A stretch of DNA of 64,000 nt, taken from positions 124,001-188,000 of the forward strand of contig NZ_NIBG01000006.1 of the NCBI RefSeq assembly GCF_002270055.1, in the 5' to 3' direction. Position 1 is the first letter of the stretch, and each line of letters begins with the position of its first letter. The position numbers and the translations under genes are program-made. The notes under the pieces were generated by a model. It was not told the origin of the DNA and made no database searches. It saw only the letters and a list, made by a program, of their open reading frames with translations. This DNA comes from Anaeromicrobium sediminis. GTDB lineage: Bacteria > Bacillota > Clostridia > Peptostreptococcales > Thermotaleaceae. Shown one piece after another: positions 18,427 through 26,731 of this stretch.

Positions 18427-18442
18427 AGCAATATATATGCCA
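18427..18442 (-). promoter_or_regulatory. Sigma-54 (-24/-12) promoter of the SAF/UxaA/BCCT operon
   Basis: The minus strand reads TGGCATATATATTGCT, matching TGGCAC-N5-TTGCA, with exactly ten bases between the invariant GG and GC. It lies 70 bases before the SAF gene and is nearly identical to the site at 56103-56118. Confidence 0.85.
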
Positions 18443-18497
18443 TCTTAATTTTTTGTTGAAATTACTGCATTCTTCTAAATTTTGATCAATTTTTAAA

Positions 18498-18544
18498 ACT
18501 AAAATTGAGTGATTTTTTACTCAAATTAGTAATTTTTCACTCAA
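18498..18544 (-). promoter_or_regulatory. Probable enhancer (activator binding sites) for the sigma-54 promoter
   Basis: The inverted repeat TTGAGT-N8-ACTCAA sits at 18505-18524, with flanking ACTAA/TTAGT extending the dyad to 18498-18530. A further ACTCAA half-site lies at 18539. These sites are 56-100 bases upstream of the -24 element, the usual place for a sigma-54 activator, presumably the product of 13545-14957. Confidence 0.6.
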
Positions 18545-18930
18545 GTTTTTATAAAAAGAGGCTACTATTAAGAGTTTAGTGAAAAGAGCCCTTTGCAGAA
18601 ATTACGTAAACATAAAGACAGAATAATCACATATTACTGCAACGAACACTGATTTTTAGTCAATAGTTGGATAGATATAATTTAGTAGTTGCTAAAGATA
18701 ATATATTGAAAACAATTAATGAAATGGTAAGTTTCATGGGTTAATAATATTTGCAATGACCAATTCGGTACTGAAAATTATGCTAAATTTAGCTAAGAGG
18801 CATGCATTTACATTGTGAAAATGCATAAATATACAGAAAATATTGAATTTACTTTATTTTCAACTATACTACTTTAGTATGATAAAATGAAAGAGAAGTG
18901 AAGTGGATGCAAGGAAATTGCTTTATATGA
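18545..18930. other. Long intergenic stretch without a gene
   Basis: This AT-rich region separates two divergent transcription units. I see no intact coding frame, no riboswitch consensus and no strong terminator. Some short frames look like decayed coding sequence, but none is convincing. Confidence 0.5.
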
Positions 18931-19169
18931 ATAAAGTGGTACTACTGTAAGTTGTTTGAATATATATCTAAGTATTTGACAAAATATGCATTAGATATTA
19001 TGATGGATATAGAGTTAGAAAAGTCTGAAAAAAGAATTAGTAAATCAGAAAAAGTGGCATCGTGTGATTGTGAAAACCTTTTACCTAGAAAAAAATGCAA
19101 AGAATATTTGTAAGAGGTGGCAAAATTGAGAATGTTAATTCTATAATAAGAATCACAAAAGCCCTTGTA
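18931..19169 (+). pseudogene. Possible decayed small coding region
   Basis: From 18931 a frame stays open for 60 codons to a stop at 19111, with two adjacent internal ATG codons at about 19000. Its 3' part encodes a charged, Cys-rich end (CDCENLLPRKKCKEYL). Just after the stop, the neighbouring frame continues with RGGKIENVNSIIRITKALV before another stop, as if a frameshift had broken a longer gene. No ribosome site precedes it. I do not recognise a family. It may be noise or the remnant of a gene lost upstream of the YuiF-like gene. Confidence 0.3.
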
Positions 19170-19267
19170 TGACAAAGAAAATATTAAGCATTGAAATCAA
19201 CCTGTCAATAAGAACATTGAATGAATTTTGTTGGCAGTATGATAAAAAGAATAAGGGGGAGAATTTT

Positions 19268-20575
19268 ATGTTGACAAATCCAGTTGTAATATCAGTATTT
19301 GTAATGACCATATTATGTCTAATGAAAATGAATGTAATTCTATCCCTAATAATCTCTGGTCTTATAGGAGGATTATTAGCGGGCATACCATTATCTGAAG
19401 TAATGAGTATTTTAATTGGTGGTATGGGTGGTAATGCAGAAACTGCTTTAAGTTATATACTACTAGGAGCACTAGCAGTGGCAGTAAATAAAACTGGTTT
19501 AGCTACGATTTTATCTAAAAAGATAGCTTCAGCAATTTCTGGAAGAGGAAAAATATTAGTTTTTATAATTGCCTTTATAAGTTGTTTTTCTCAAAACGTA
19601 ATACCTGTTCATATTGCATTTATTCCAATATTAATACCTCCACTATTAGGAGTAATGAATAAATTAAAAATAGATAGAAGAGCAGTTGCATGTGCTTTAA
19701 CATTTGGACTTAAAACTCCATATATTGCTCTACCTATTGGATTTGGACTAATATTCCACGGAATAATCGCTGATGAAATGACTAACAATGGAATGGCAAT
19801 TGCAAAAACAGCCGTATGGAAAGGTATGTGGATGCCAGGTCTTGGAATGTTAGTAGGTTTATTAATAGCCGTACTTATAACTTATAGAAAGCCTAGAACA
19901 TATGAAGACATAAGTGCTGCTGATGAAGCGGCAGCTACTATGGAAAAGGAAATTGTATTTGGAAAGAATCATTTTGTAGCATTAATAGGAGCTGTAGCTG
20001 CATTAGTGATACAGCTTACTATAGGATCATTACCTCTTGGAGCTTTAGTAGGACTAGTAATTATGATTGCTGGTGGAGCTATTAAATGGTCTGAGATGGA
20101 TGATATGATGAGCGGCGGTATAAAAATGATGGGTTTCATAGCCTTTGTTATGTTAGTAGCAGCAGGTTATGGTAGTGTCATAAGAGAAACAGGTGGTGTA
20201 GATAGTCTAGTAACTTCAACTGCTAGTATTATTGGTGGAAGTAAGTTATTAGGTGCAGTAGTAATGATTTTAATCGGTTTATTCATTACTATGGGAATAG
20301 GTACTTCATTTGGAACTATTCCAATTATAGCAACTATTTATGTACCTCTTTGTTTAAAATTAAACTTTAGCCCTCTTGCTACAGCTATACTAATAGGTAC
20401 AGCAGCTGCATTAGGAGATGCAGGTTCACCAGCATCAGATAGTACATTAGGACCTACATCAGGATTAAGTGTAGATGGACAACATGATCATATTTGGGAT
20501 ACGTGTGTTCCAACTTTCCTTCACTTTAATATTCCACTTGTAATATTTGGTGTTATAGGAGCTCTTATGTTATAA
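19268..20575 (+). CDS. YuiF-like Na+/H+ antiporter-family transporter, probable histidine permease
   Basis: This 435-residue membrane protein has about eleven hydrophobic segments and belongs to the ion transporter superfamily group that includes Bacillus YuiF. Conserved stretches include SQNVIPVHIAFIPILIPPLL and GDAGSPASDSTLGPTSGL near the C-terminus. The start ATG 19268 follows AAGGGGGA; the frame extends upstream to 19169 but without a ribosome site. YuiF-type genes in Firmicutes have been proposed as histidine transporters from shared regulation with his genes. Here it lies directly upstream of hisJ and the histidine operon, which agrees with that role. A strong terminator follows. Direct proof of substrate is not in the sequence. 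Confidence 0.78.
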   Translation: MLTNPVVISVFVMTILCLMKMNVILSLIISGLIGGLLAGIPLSEVMSILIGGMGGNAETALSYILLGALAVAVNKTGLATILSKKIASAISGRGKILVFIIAFISCFSQNVIPVHIAFIPILIPPLLGVMNKLKIDRRAVACALTFGLKTPYIALPIGFGLIFHGIIADEMTNNGMAIAKTAVWKGMWMPGLGMLVGLLIAVLITYRKPRTYEDISAADEAAATMEKEIVFGKNHFVALIGAVAALVIQLTIGSLPLGALVGLVIMIAGGAIKWSEMDDMMSGGIKMMGFIAFVMLVAAGYGSVIRETGGVDSLVTSTASIIGGSKLLGAVVMILIGLFITMGIGTSFGTIPIIATIYVPLCLKLNFSPLATAILIGTAAALGDAGSPASDSTLGPTSGLSVDGQHDHIWDTCVPTFLHFNIPLVIFGVIGALML

Positions 20576-20595
20576 AAAATATAGTTTATTATAAA

Positions 20596-20630
20596 AAGTA
20601 ATTACCTCTTGGGGTAATTACTTTTTTTAG
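20596..20630 (+). terminator. Terminator after the YuiF-like gene
   Basis: AAGTAATTACC pairs with GGTAATTACTT around a 6-base loop and is followed by a run of seven T. It separates the transporter from hisJ. Confidence 0.92.
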
Positions 20631-20647
20631 TTTAGGAAATTTTAAAA

Positions 20648-20675
20648 TTGACTCTTAGAATTAATATGATACAAT
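20648..20675 (+). promoter_or_regulatory. Likely sigma-A promoter of hisJ
   Basis: TTGACT at 20648 and TACAAT at 20670 are separated by 16 bases, 32 bases upstream of the hisJ start. Both boxes match five of six consensus positions. Confidence 0.6.
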
Positions 20676-20706
20676 ATAGCTGATATTTTCAAAAGGAGGG
20701 GTAAGA

Positions 20707-21471
20707 ATGTTTGATACACATGTACATACTAGCATATCTGATGATTGCAAGATGCCCATAGAAGATGCTATAAAAAGAGCTAAAGGATTAGGTATAGGAA
20801 TGGTTGTAACAGATCATATGGATATAAATTATCCAAAAGATAATTTATTTGTGTTTGATGTGGATGATTTTTTTAATAGATATGAAAAATATAGAAGTGA
20901 TAAAGTTTTATTGGGAATAGAAATGGGTTTGAGACCTGATGCCATAGACGAAAATAGAAATTTAGAAAAGAATTATGATTTCGATTATGTACTAGGCTCT
21001 ATTCATGTGGTAAATAGTGTGGATATATATGAAGAAAGATTTTATTTAGAAAAAAGTAAAAAGGAAGCTTATGTAGAATACTTTAAAGCCATGTTAGATG
21101 GAGTTAGGGAAAATGAGTTCATAGATAGTCTAGCCCATATAGATTATATAGGAAGATATGCAAAGTATGATGATACGGAAATATATTATGATGACTATAG
21201 GGAAGTAATAGATGAAATATTAAGAGAAGTGGCAATGAGGGAGAAATCTTTAGAAATAAATACGAGAAGACTTGGAAATAGAAGTACTTTAAATGAGTTA
21301 TTTAATACTTATAAAAGATTCTATGAACTAGGTGGAAAAACTGTAACTATAGGCTCTGATGGACACACTACAGAAAGTATAGGTGTTAATTTTAAAGAGG
21401 CAATGGAATTGGCTAGTAGTTGTAATTTAAGACCCGTTTATTATAAAAGAAGAAAATGTGAATATATATAG
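20707..21471 (+). CDS. hisJ: Histidinol-phosphatase, PHP family
   Basis: This 254-residue PHP-domain phosphatase would dephosphorylate histidinol phosphate, the penultimate stage of histidine synthesis. The metal-binding signature starts at the N-terminus (DTHVHTSISDDC); a His appears in VVTDHMDI, GSIHVVN lies near residue 100, and IGSDGHTTESIG near the C-terminus completes the site. AAAGGAGGGG precedes ATG 20707. It has its own promoter and lies just upstream of hisZ, separated by a 124-base region with a second promoter and operator. Its position fits HisJ/HisK of Gram-positive bacteria, which replaces the phosphatase half of enterobacterial HisB. Confidence 0.92.
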   Translation: MFDTHVHTSISDDCKMPIEDAIKRAKGLGIGMVVTDHMDINYPKDNLFVFDVDDFFNRYEKYRSDKVLLGIEMGLRPDAIDENRNLEKNYDFDYVLGSIHVVNSVDIYEERFYLEKSKKEAYVEYFKAMLDGVRENEFIDSLAHIDYIGRYAKYDDTEIYYDDYREVIDEILREVAMREKSLEINTRRLGNRSTLNELFNTYKRFYELGGKTVTIGSDGHTTESIGVNFKEAMELASSCNLRPVYYKRRKCEYI

Positions 21472-21493
21472 ATAAAAAAATATAAAAAAACAC

Positions 21494-21522
21494 TTGACAG
21501 TTAACTCGTTTAACTGTTATTC
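21494..21522 (+). promoter_or_regulatory. his operon promoter with embedded palindromic operator
   Basis: TTGACA at 21494 is followed, 17 bases later, by a weak -10 (TTATTC). The spacer is filled by a perfect palindrome, ACAGTTAA-CTCGT-TTAACTGT (21497-21517), overlapping both boxes. This is ideal for repression. The sequence resembles sites described for the TrpR-family regulator HisR in Firmicutes, an assignment from memory. Confidence 0.65.
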
Positions 21523-21595
21523 TTTTCTATATCCACTTTAACGCTTTATCATAATAAAGTAAAAATAAAAAGAATAATGAAAGGAAATTATAGAT

Positions 21596-22837
21596 ATGAG
21601 GGTGACCACAGATGGAGTTAGGGATGTCTTATTCTCTGAGGCTAAGGAAAAAAAGAGAATAGAATCTACCATAAGAAATGTTTTTAAGAACAGGAGCTAT
21701 GATGAGATCATATCTCCCACATTAGAATTTTATAATTTATTTAATCAAGGAGCTTGGCCTATAAATGAAGAGGTCATGTATAAGCTACTAGATAGGAAGG
21801 GAAATATATTGGTTTTAAGACCGGATATGACCCTTCCTATTGCGCGAATAATATCTTCAAGAATGAAGAGTATAATCACTCCTACAAAGGTTTTTTATAC
21901 TTGTAATGTTTATAGGATCAATGAAAGCCTAAAGGGTAAATTAAATGAATTTACCCAAGGGGGAATTGAAATAATAGGTTCTTCAAGTATAAAGGCAGAT
22001 GTGGAAGTAATAGTAACATCCATAAATGCACTGAAGGAACTTGGATTTAGTGAATTTAAAATAGAAATAGGTCATAGTGGCTTTTATAGGGCCATAACTA
22101 GAAAATTAAATCTTAATAAGGAAAAGGAAAAAGAGTTAAAGGAACTTGTGGAGAATAAAAATTCTTTAGGAATTAAGAACTTTTTGAAAGATATTCATAT
22201 GAATCTTGGAGATAAACACGTAAATTTACTGACTAAGCTTCCTAATCTATTTGGGAACATGGATATTATAGATGAAGTGGAAAGTCTAATTGAGGATAAA
22301 GATGGAAAGGATGCATTAGAAGAAATTAAAAATATTTATGGTCTTGTAGATTCATTAGGATTATCTAAATACTTATCCATAGATTTAGGTATGATACAGG
22401 ATATAAGTTATTATACAGGCCTTGTGTTAAAGGGGTATGTTAATAATTCAGGTGAAATAGTTTTAAGTGGTGGAAGATATGATAAACTATTTGAAACCTT
22501 TGGAGAAAAAATTCCAGCAACGGGTATGGCTATAAATATAGATTCATTAGTGAAATTGGTAGATGTGGAAAATAAGGTTAAAAAGAAGAAAATATTAATT
22601 TGGTACGAAAGTGATTTTATAAAGGAAGGGAATTATCTTTATGAGGAGTTAGGGGATACTTATAAAGTAGAATTGTGCCTATTAGATTCTAAAGAGGATT
22701 GTATTAAATATTTTAAAGAGAAATCATATGATTATTTAATAGAAATTGGCTCATTAGATAAAGTATATATAAGAGAAAATAAAGAAACTACAGAAATTAA
22801 TTATGATAAAGTAAGAAACTTTTTTGAGGGGGAGTAA
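21596..22837 (+). CDS. hisZ: ATP phosphoribosyltransferase regulatory subunit
   Basis: This 413-residue protein resembles histidyl-tRNA synthetase (LRPDMTLPIARIISS and GGRYDKLFETFG are motif 2- and motif 3-like) but lacks the full-length anticodon-binding architecture. HisZ forms a complex with the short HisG and carries feedback control by histidine. The short HisG next door confirms the identification. The start is ATG 21596 after AAAGGAAA. The hisG TTG start lies two bases after the stop. It opens the main his operon. Confidence 0.92.
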   Translation: MRVTTDGVRDVLFSEAKEKKRIESTIRNVFKNRSYDEIISPTLEFYNLFNQGAWPINEEVMYKLLDRKGNILVLRPDMTLPIARIISSRMKSIITPTKVFYTCNVYRINESLKGKLNEFTQGGIEIIGSSSIKADVEVIVTSINALKELGFSEFKIEIGHSGFYRAITRKLNLNKEKEKELKELVENKNSLGIKNFLKDIHMNLGDKHVNLLTKLPNLFGNMDIIDEVESLIEDKDGKDALEEIKNIYGLVDSLGLSKYLSIDLGMIQDISYYTGLVLKGYVNNSGEIVLSGGRYDKLFETFGEKIPATGMAINIDSLVKLVDVENKVKKKKILIWYESDFIKEGNYLYEELGDTYKVELCLLDSKEDCIKYFKEKSYDYLIEIGSLDKVYIRENKETTEINYDKVRNFFEGE

Positions 22838-22839
22838 AG

Positions 22840-23493
22840 TTGGCTGTAGTACGTGTGGCTTTAACTAAGGGAAGGCTTGAGAAGGAAAGCATTAAGATAT
22901 TTAAAAGTATTGGTATAAATTCAAAGGAACTGGAAAATAAGGGTAGAAAAATAATTTTTAAAAGTGATGATAATACATTAGAGTTCATACTAGTAAAGGC
23001 TAAAGATGTACTTACTTATGTGGAACATGGGGCAGCAGATATGGGAATAGTAGGGAAAGATACTATATTAGAGGAAACACGAGATTTTTATGAAGTGTTA
23101 GATTTAAAAGTAGGGAAATGTAGATTTGCCTTAGCATCTACACCAGAATTTAAATTAGATGGTTCTTATAGACGAAAAAAGATAGCTACAAAATATCCTA
23201 ATGTGGCTAGGAAGTATTTTGTAGATAGAGGAGAAGATGTGGAAATAATTCGTATAGAAGGATCTGTGGAAATAGCTCCCATACTGGGATTGACAGATGC
23301 CGTTGTAGATATAGTGGAAACGGGTAGAACCTTAAAGGAAAACGGATTAATAATAGTAGATGAAATATGTGATGTAAGTGCCAGGATGATAGTTAATAAG
23401 GCCAGTATGAAAATGAAAAAGGAGCACATATCTTCTATTATTAGAAGACTGGAAGACTACTTAAATAATTATGGAGAGGAGGCCCTAGCGTGA
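22840..23493 (+). CDS. hisG: ATP phosphoribosyltransferase catalytic subunit, short form
   Basis: This 217-residue enzyme catalyses the first step of histidine synthesis, joining ATP and PRPP. It has the short form (HisG-S), lacking the C-terminal regulatory domain, and therefore needs HisZ. Motifs include VALTKGRLEKESIKIF at the start, GAADMGIVGKDTILE near residue 65, and the PRPP-binding region VDIVETGRTLKENGL near 150. Translation starts at TTG 22840 after GAGGGGGAG. The stop overlaps the GTG start of hisD. Confidence 0.96.
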   Translation: MAVVRVALTKGRLEKESIKIFKSIGINSKELENKGRKIIFKSDDNTLEFILVKAKDVLTYVEHGAADMGIVGKDTILEETRDFYEVLDLKVGKCRFALASTPEFKLDGSYRRKKIATKYPNVARKYFVDRGEDVEIIRIEGSVEIAPILGLTDAVVDIVETGRTLKENGLIIVDEICDVSARMIVNKASMKMKKEHISSIIRRLEDYLNNYGEEALA

Positions 23494-24773
23494 AGATATT
23501 AAAAACAGAAATTGAAATAGAAAAATATATGAACAGTTTGAAGAAGAGAGATAATGAAGTACAAGAACATGTACTTCAGGATGTAGATAAAATATTAATG
23601 GATGTGAAAAATAAGGGAGATGCGGCCCTTTTAGAATACACTTATAAGTTTGATAGGGTATTGTTAAATGATTTGAAAGTACCTAGAGAGGAAATGGAAA
23701 GGGCCTATGAAAAAGCAGATAAATCCTATATAGATGCATTAAAAATTAGCATAGAAAACATTAAGGACTTTCATCAAAAGCAACTTAGAAATTCATGGAT
23801 TGATAATGGAAAAACGGGAATCATATTAGGTCAGCAAATTAGACCCTTAAAAAGAGTTGGAGTATATGTACCTGGTGGAAAGGCAGCCTATCCATCCTCC
23901 GTACTAATGAATGTAATACCCGCAAAGGTAGCAGGTGTAGAAGAGGTCATTATGGTAACACCACCAGATAGGGACGGTGAAGTTAACGAAGCTGTACTCG
24001 TAGCCGCCTATATGGCAGGGGTAGATCACATATACAAAATAGGTGGAGTTCAGGCAGTAGGAGCCTTAGCCTATGGGACAGAATCTATTGAGAAGGTAGA
24101 TAAGATAGTAGGTCCTGGAAATATTTATGTGGCGTTAGCTAAAAAGCAAGTATTCGGAGATGTGGACATAGATATGATAGCAGGTCCTAGTGAAATATTA
24201 GTTATAGGAGATGAAAGTGCAAATGAAAAGTTTGTAAGTGCCGATTTAATATCTCAAGCAGAGCATGATGAATTGGCATCATCCATATTAGTAACTACTA
24301 GTGATGAGTTAGCTAAAAAGGTCCAAGTAGAATTAAAGAGACAGATTGAAGAAAGAAATAGAAAAGAGATTATAGAAAAATCTCTAAATGATTATGGCGT
24401 AATAATTGTAGTGGAAAATATGGAAAAAGCCATAGAGGTAGCTAATAAAATAGGTCCAGAACATTTAGAGTTAATGGTAAAAGATCCCTTTGTATATTTG
24501 GGACAAATTAAAAATGCAGGTTCAGTATTTTTAGGGGCCTATTCACCAGAGCCCTTAGGTGATTATATGGCAGGTCCAAATCACGTACTACCTACAAATG
24601 GAACGGCAAGATTTTTCTCTCCACTAGGTGTAGACGATTTTATAAAGAAATCTAGTTATATATATTATTCAAAGGAAGCTCTTGAGAGTATTGGGGAAAA
24701 CATCATTAATTTTGCCAATGTAGAGGGATTAGATGGACACGGAAATTCTATTAAAGTGAGGTTGGAAGAATGA
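23490..24773 (+). CDS. hisD: Histidinol dehydrogenase
   Basis: This 427-residue zinc enzyme performs the last two oxidations, histidinol to histidine. The signature runs through VGPGNIYVALAKKQVFGDVD and IDMIAGPSEILVIGD, with SQAEHDELASSILVT following; EHLEL and GPNHVLPTNGTARF supply further ligand and catalytic residues. The GTG start overlaps the hisG stop by four bases. The stop overlaps the hisC ATG (ATGA), showing tight translational coupling. Length is standard. Confidence 0.97.
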   Translation: MKILKTEIEIEKYMNSLKKRDNEVQEHVLQDVDKILMDVKNKGDAALLEYTYKFDRVLLNDLKVPREEMERAYEKADKSYIDALKISIENIKDFHQKQLRNSWIDNGKTGIILGQQIRPLKRVGVYVPGGKAAYPSSVLMNVIPAKVAGVEEVIMVTPPDRDGEVNEAVLVAAYMAGVDHIYKIGGVQAVGALAYGTESIEKVDKIVGPGNIYVALAKKQVFGDVDIDMIAGPSEILVIGDESANEKFVSADLISQAEHDELASSILVTTSDELAKKVQVELKRQIEERNRKEIIEKSLNDYGVIIVVENMEKAIEVANKIGPEHLELMVKDPFVYLGQIKNAGSVFLGAYSPEPLGDYMAGPNHVLPTNGTARFFSPLGVDDFIKKSSYIYYSKEALESIGENIINFANVEGLDGHGNSIKVRLEE

Positions 24774-25813
24774 GTAAGTTTGGAAGGGAAGACTTAAAAA
24801 ATTTAAAGCCCTATGAAGTGGGAAAAGAAAAATATGAAATAAAGTTAGATTCCAATGAGAACTTCTTAGAATATGAAGAGAAAATAAAAGATGAAATGGC
24901 ACAGGTTATAAAAAATGTAAGTTTAAATAGATATCCAGATGGTTCTTGTGAAGACCTATGCAGGTTATATGGAGAGTATATAGGTGTAGATGAAGCTAAT
25001 ATAGTGGCTGGAAATGGTTCTGATGAACTTATCCAAGTTATTATTAATGCCTTTTTAAATAGGGGAGATACGTTAGGAACGGTTTTTCCTGACTTCTCCA
25101 TGTACAAGGTCTATTCTCAATTATTAAGTGTAAACTTTAAGGAAATATATGACTATACAGTGGATGAAATATATGTGGATTCAATTATAGAAAAAATAAA
25201 TGATTCTAAATGTGACATGTTTATTTTATCCAATCCTAACAATCCAACAGGGAAGATAATTGCCCAGAATGACATAATAAGATTACTAAATAGCGTAGAT
25301 TGTCTAGTAGTTATAGATGAAGCTTATATGGAATTTGCAGGTGAATCTGTGGTGGATTTGGTTAATGAATTTGAGAATCTAATAGTACTAAGAACTTGTT
25401 CTAAGGCTCTAGGTTTAGCATTTTTAAGATTAGGATTTTGTATGTGTAACAAAGGGTTAAAAAGTGAAATTTTAAAGGCAAAGTCTCCCTTTAATGTGAG
25501 TGGATTAAGTGGAGAATTGGGAAAAGTGGTTTTTAAAAATAGGGAAGTAATATATGAAAATATAGGTAGAGTTTTAAGGGAAAGGGATAAAGTATATGAA
25601 AAATTAAAGGATAATCCAAAGATAAAGTCTACAAAACCTAATGGAAACTTCATATTTATTAAAAGTGATTGTGCAGATTATATATATGAAAAACTTTTAG
25701 ATAAGGGCATTAAGGTTCGCAATTTTAGTGGGAAATTGAAGGATTATTTTAGGATAACAATAGGTAGTGAGGAAGAGAATGAAAGGCTTTTAGAGGAAAT
25801 TTTGAAAATTTAG
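24770..25813 (+). CDS. hisC: Histidinol-phosphate aminotransferase
   Basis: This 347-residue class I/II PLP aminotransferase converts imidazole acetol phosphate to histidinol phosphate. It carries GNGSDELIQVIINAF for phosphate/PLP binding, SNPNNPTGKII, VVIDEAYMEFAGES, and RTCSKALGLAFLRLGF with the PLP-binding lysine. The start overlaps the hisD stop. It is followed by the second copy of the structured intergenic element, which separates it from hisB by 322 bases although the pathway genes continue on the same strand. Confidence 0.95.
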   Translation: MSKFGREDLKNLKPYEVGKEKYEIKLDSNENFLEYEEKIKDEMAQVIKNVSLNRYPDGSCEDLCRLYGEYIGVDEANIVAGNGSDELIQVIINAFLNRGDTLGTVFPDFSMYKVYSQLLSVNFKEIYDYTVDEIYVDSIIEKINDSKCDMFILSNPNNPTGKIIAQNDIIRLLNSVDCLVVIDEAYMEFAGESVVDLVNEFENLIVLRTCSKALGLAFLRLGFCMCNKGLKSEILKAKSPFNVSGLSGELGKVVFKNREVIYENIGRVLRERDKVYEKLKDNPKIKSTKPNGNFIFIKSDCADYIYEKLLDKGIKVRNFSGKLKDYFRITIGSEEENERLLEEILKI

Positions 25814-25856
25814 GAATGAAGTTATATTTAAGTGGTGTTTAAGCTAAATGTATAGA

Positions 25857-26022
25857 CACCTACTTCAGTTCAATAAATCAAAACGTTTCAAAGTCAAGTC
25901 ACTATCAGACTAAATAGTGTGAATTTAATATATAGGGTAGAAGGTTCACAATTGTTTACATCGGAAGATGTTCTGATGTTCCGCCTTATGAAAAATTTTT
26001 GATTCATTTCACTTCGTAGGTG
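25857..26022 (+). repeat. Dispersed structured intergenic element, copy 2
   Basis: This copy is homologous to 4462-4626 and 28063-28225. The ends pair as CACCTAC/GTAGGTG and AATCAAAA/TTTTGATT, where the other copies have ACTTAC/GTAAGT and AATGAAAA or AATAAAAA with matching partners, so changes are compensated. The core (AAGTCACTATCAGACT, GATGTTCTGATGTTCC) is kept. A partial repeat of the right-hand tail (GTAGGTAGCTAGAGTTTTGA) recurs at about 26098-26117. It lies between hisC and hisB in the same orientation as the genes. Confidence 0.85.
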
Positions 26023-26135
26023 AGCAGAGTTTATTGAGTTATGAAGGAGTATATCTATAGAAAAACTTTTCTAAACTAAAGGTGTGTGAATCCTAGTAGG
26101 TAGCTAGAGTTTTGAAGTGGTAAGGAGAGATTGAG

Positions 26136-26720
26136 ATGAGTAGGATTGGCAGGTTAGAGAGAAAGACGGAAGAAACTCAGATAAGTGTGGAGATAAATTT
26201 AGATGGGAGTGGGAAGTATTCGGTTGATACGGGGGTAGGATTTTTAGATCATATGCTGGAGTTGTTTGCTAAGCATGGGAGATTTAATTTAAATGTGAAG
26301 GCCGCAGGGGATTTAAATGTGGATTGTCATCATACAGTGGAAGATGTGGGAATTGTGCTAGGTTGTGCTATTAATGAAGGGTTGAAGGAAAATATGAAGT
26401 TAAGACGATATGCCACTACCTATACGCCTATGGATGAGACTTTATCCTTTGTTTCCTTAGATGTGAGTGGAAGACCCTATTTAGTATTTAATGGTGAATT
26501 TACTGTGGAAAGGCTTGGAGATTTGGATACGGAAATGATAGAAGAGTTTTTTAGAAGTTTAGTATATAACAGTAAAATAACGGCCCACTTAAATATATTA
26601 TATGGGAAAAATAATCACCACAAGGTAGAAAGTTTGTTCAAAGGATTTGGAAGAGCCTTGAAAGAGGCAGTAACTATAGAAGATACTCTTCTTTCTACTA
26701 AGGGCTCAATTGAAATTTAA
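26136..26720 (+). CDS. hisB: Imidazoleglycerol-phosphate dehydratase
   Basis: This 194-residue monofunctional dehydratase converts imidazole glycerol phosphate to imidazole acetol phosphate. The repeated metal-binding motifs are visible: GVGFLDHMLELFAKHG near residue 37, DCHHTVEDVGIVLG near 63, and NNHHKVESLFKGFGRALKEA near 165. It lacks the phosphatase domain, consistent with the separate hisJ. AAGGAGAG precedes ATG 26136. hisH follows after 11 bases. The leader contains the structured element and a partial tail repeat. Confidence 0.97.
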   Translation: MSRIGRLERKTEETQISVEINLDGSGKYSVDTGVGFLDHMLELFAKHGRFNLNVKAAGDLNVDCHHTVEDVGIVLGCAINEGLKENMKLRRYATTYTPMDETLSFVSLDVSGRPYLVFNGEFTVERLGDLDTEMIEEFFRSLVYNSKITAHLNILYGKNNHHKVESLFKGFGRALKEAVTIEDTLLSTKGSIEI

Positions 26721-26731
26721 GGGGTGAAAAT

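Noticed and set aside
19112-19125. A GAGGTGGCA stretch recalling the T-box consensus upstream of a probable histidine carrier.
   Set aside because: The diagnostic ACCGCG part and a following terminator are missing, and no specifier-loop stem is visible.
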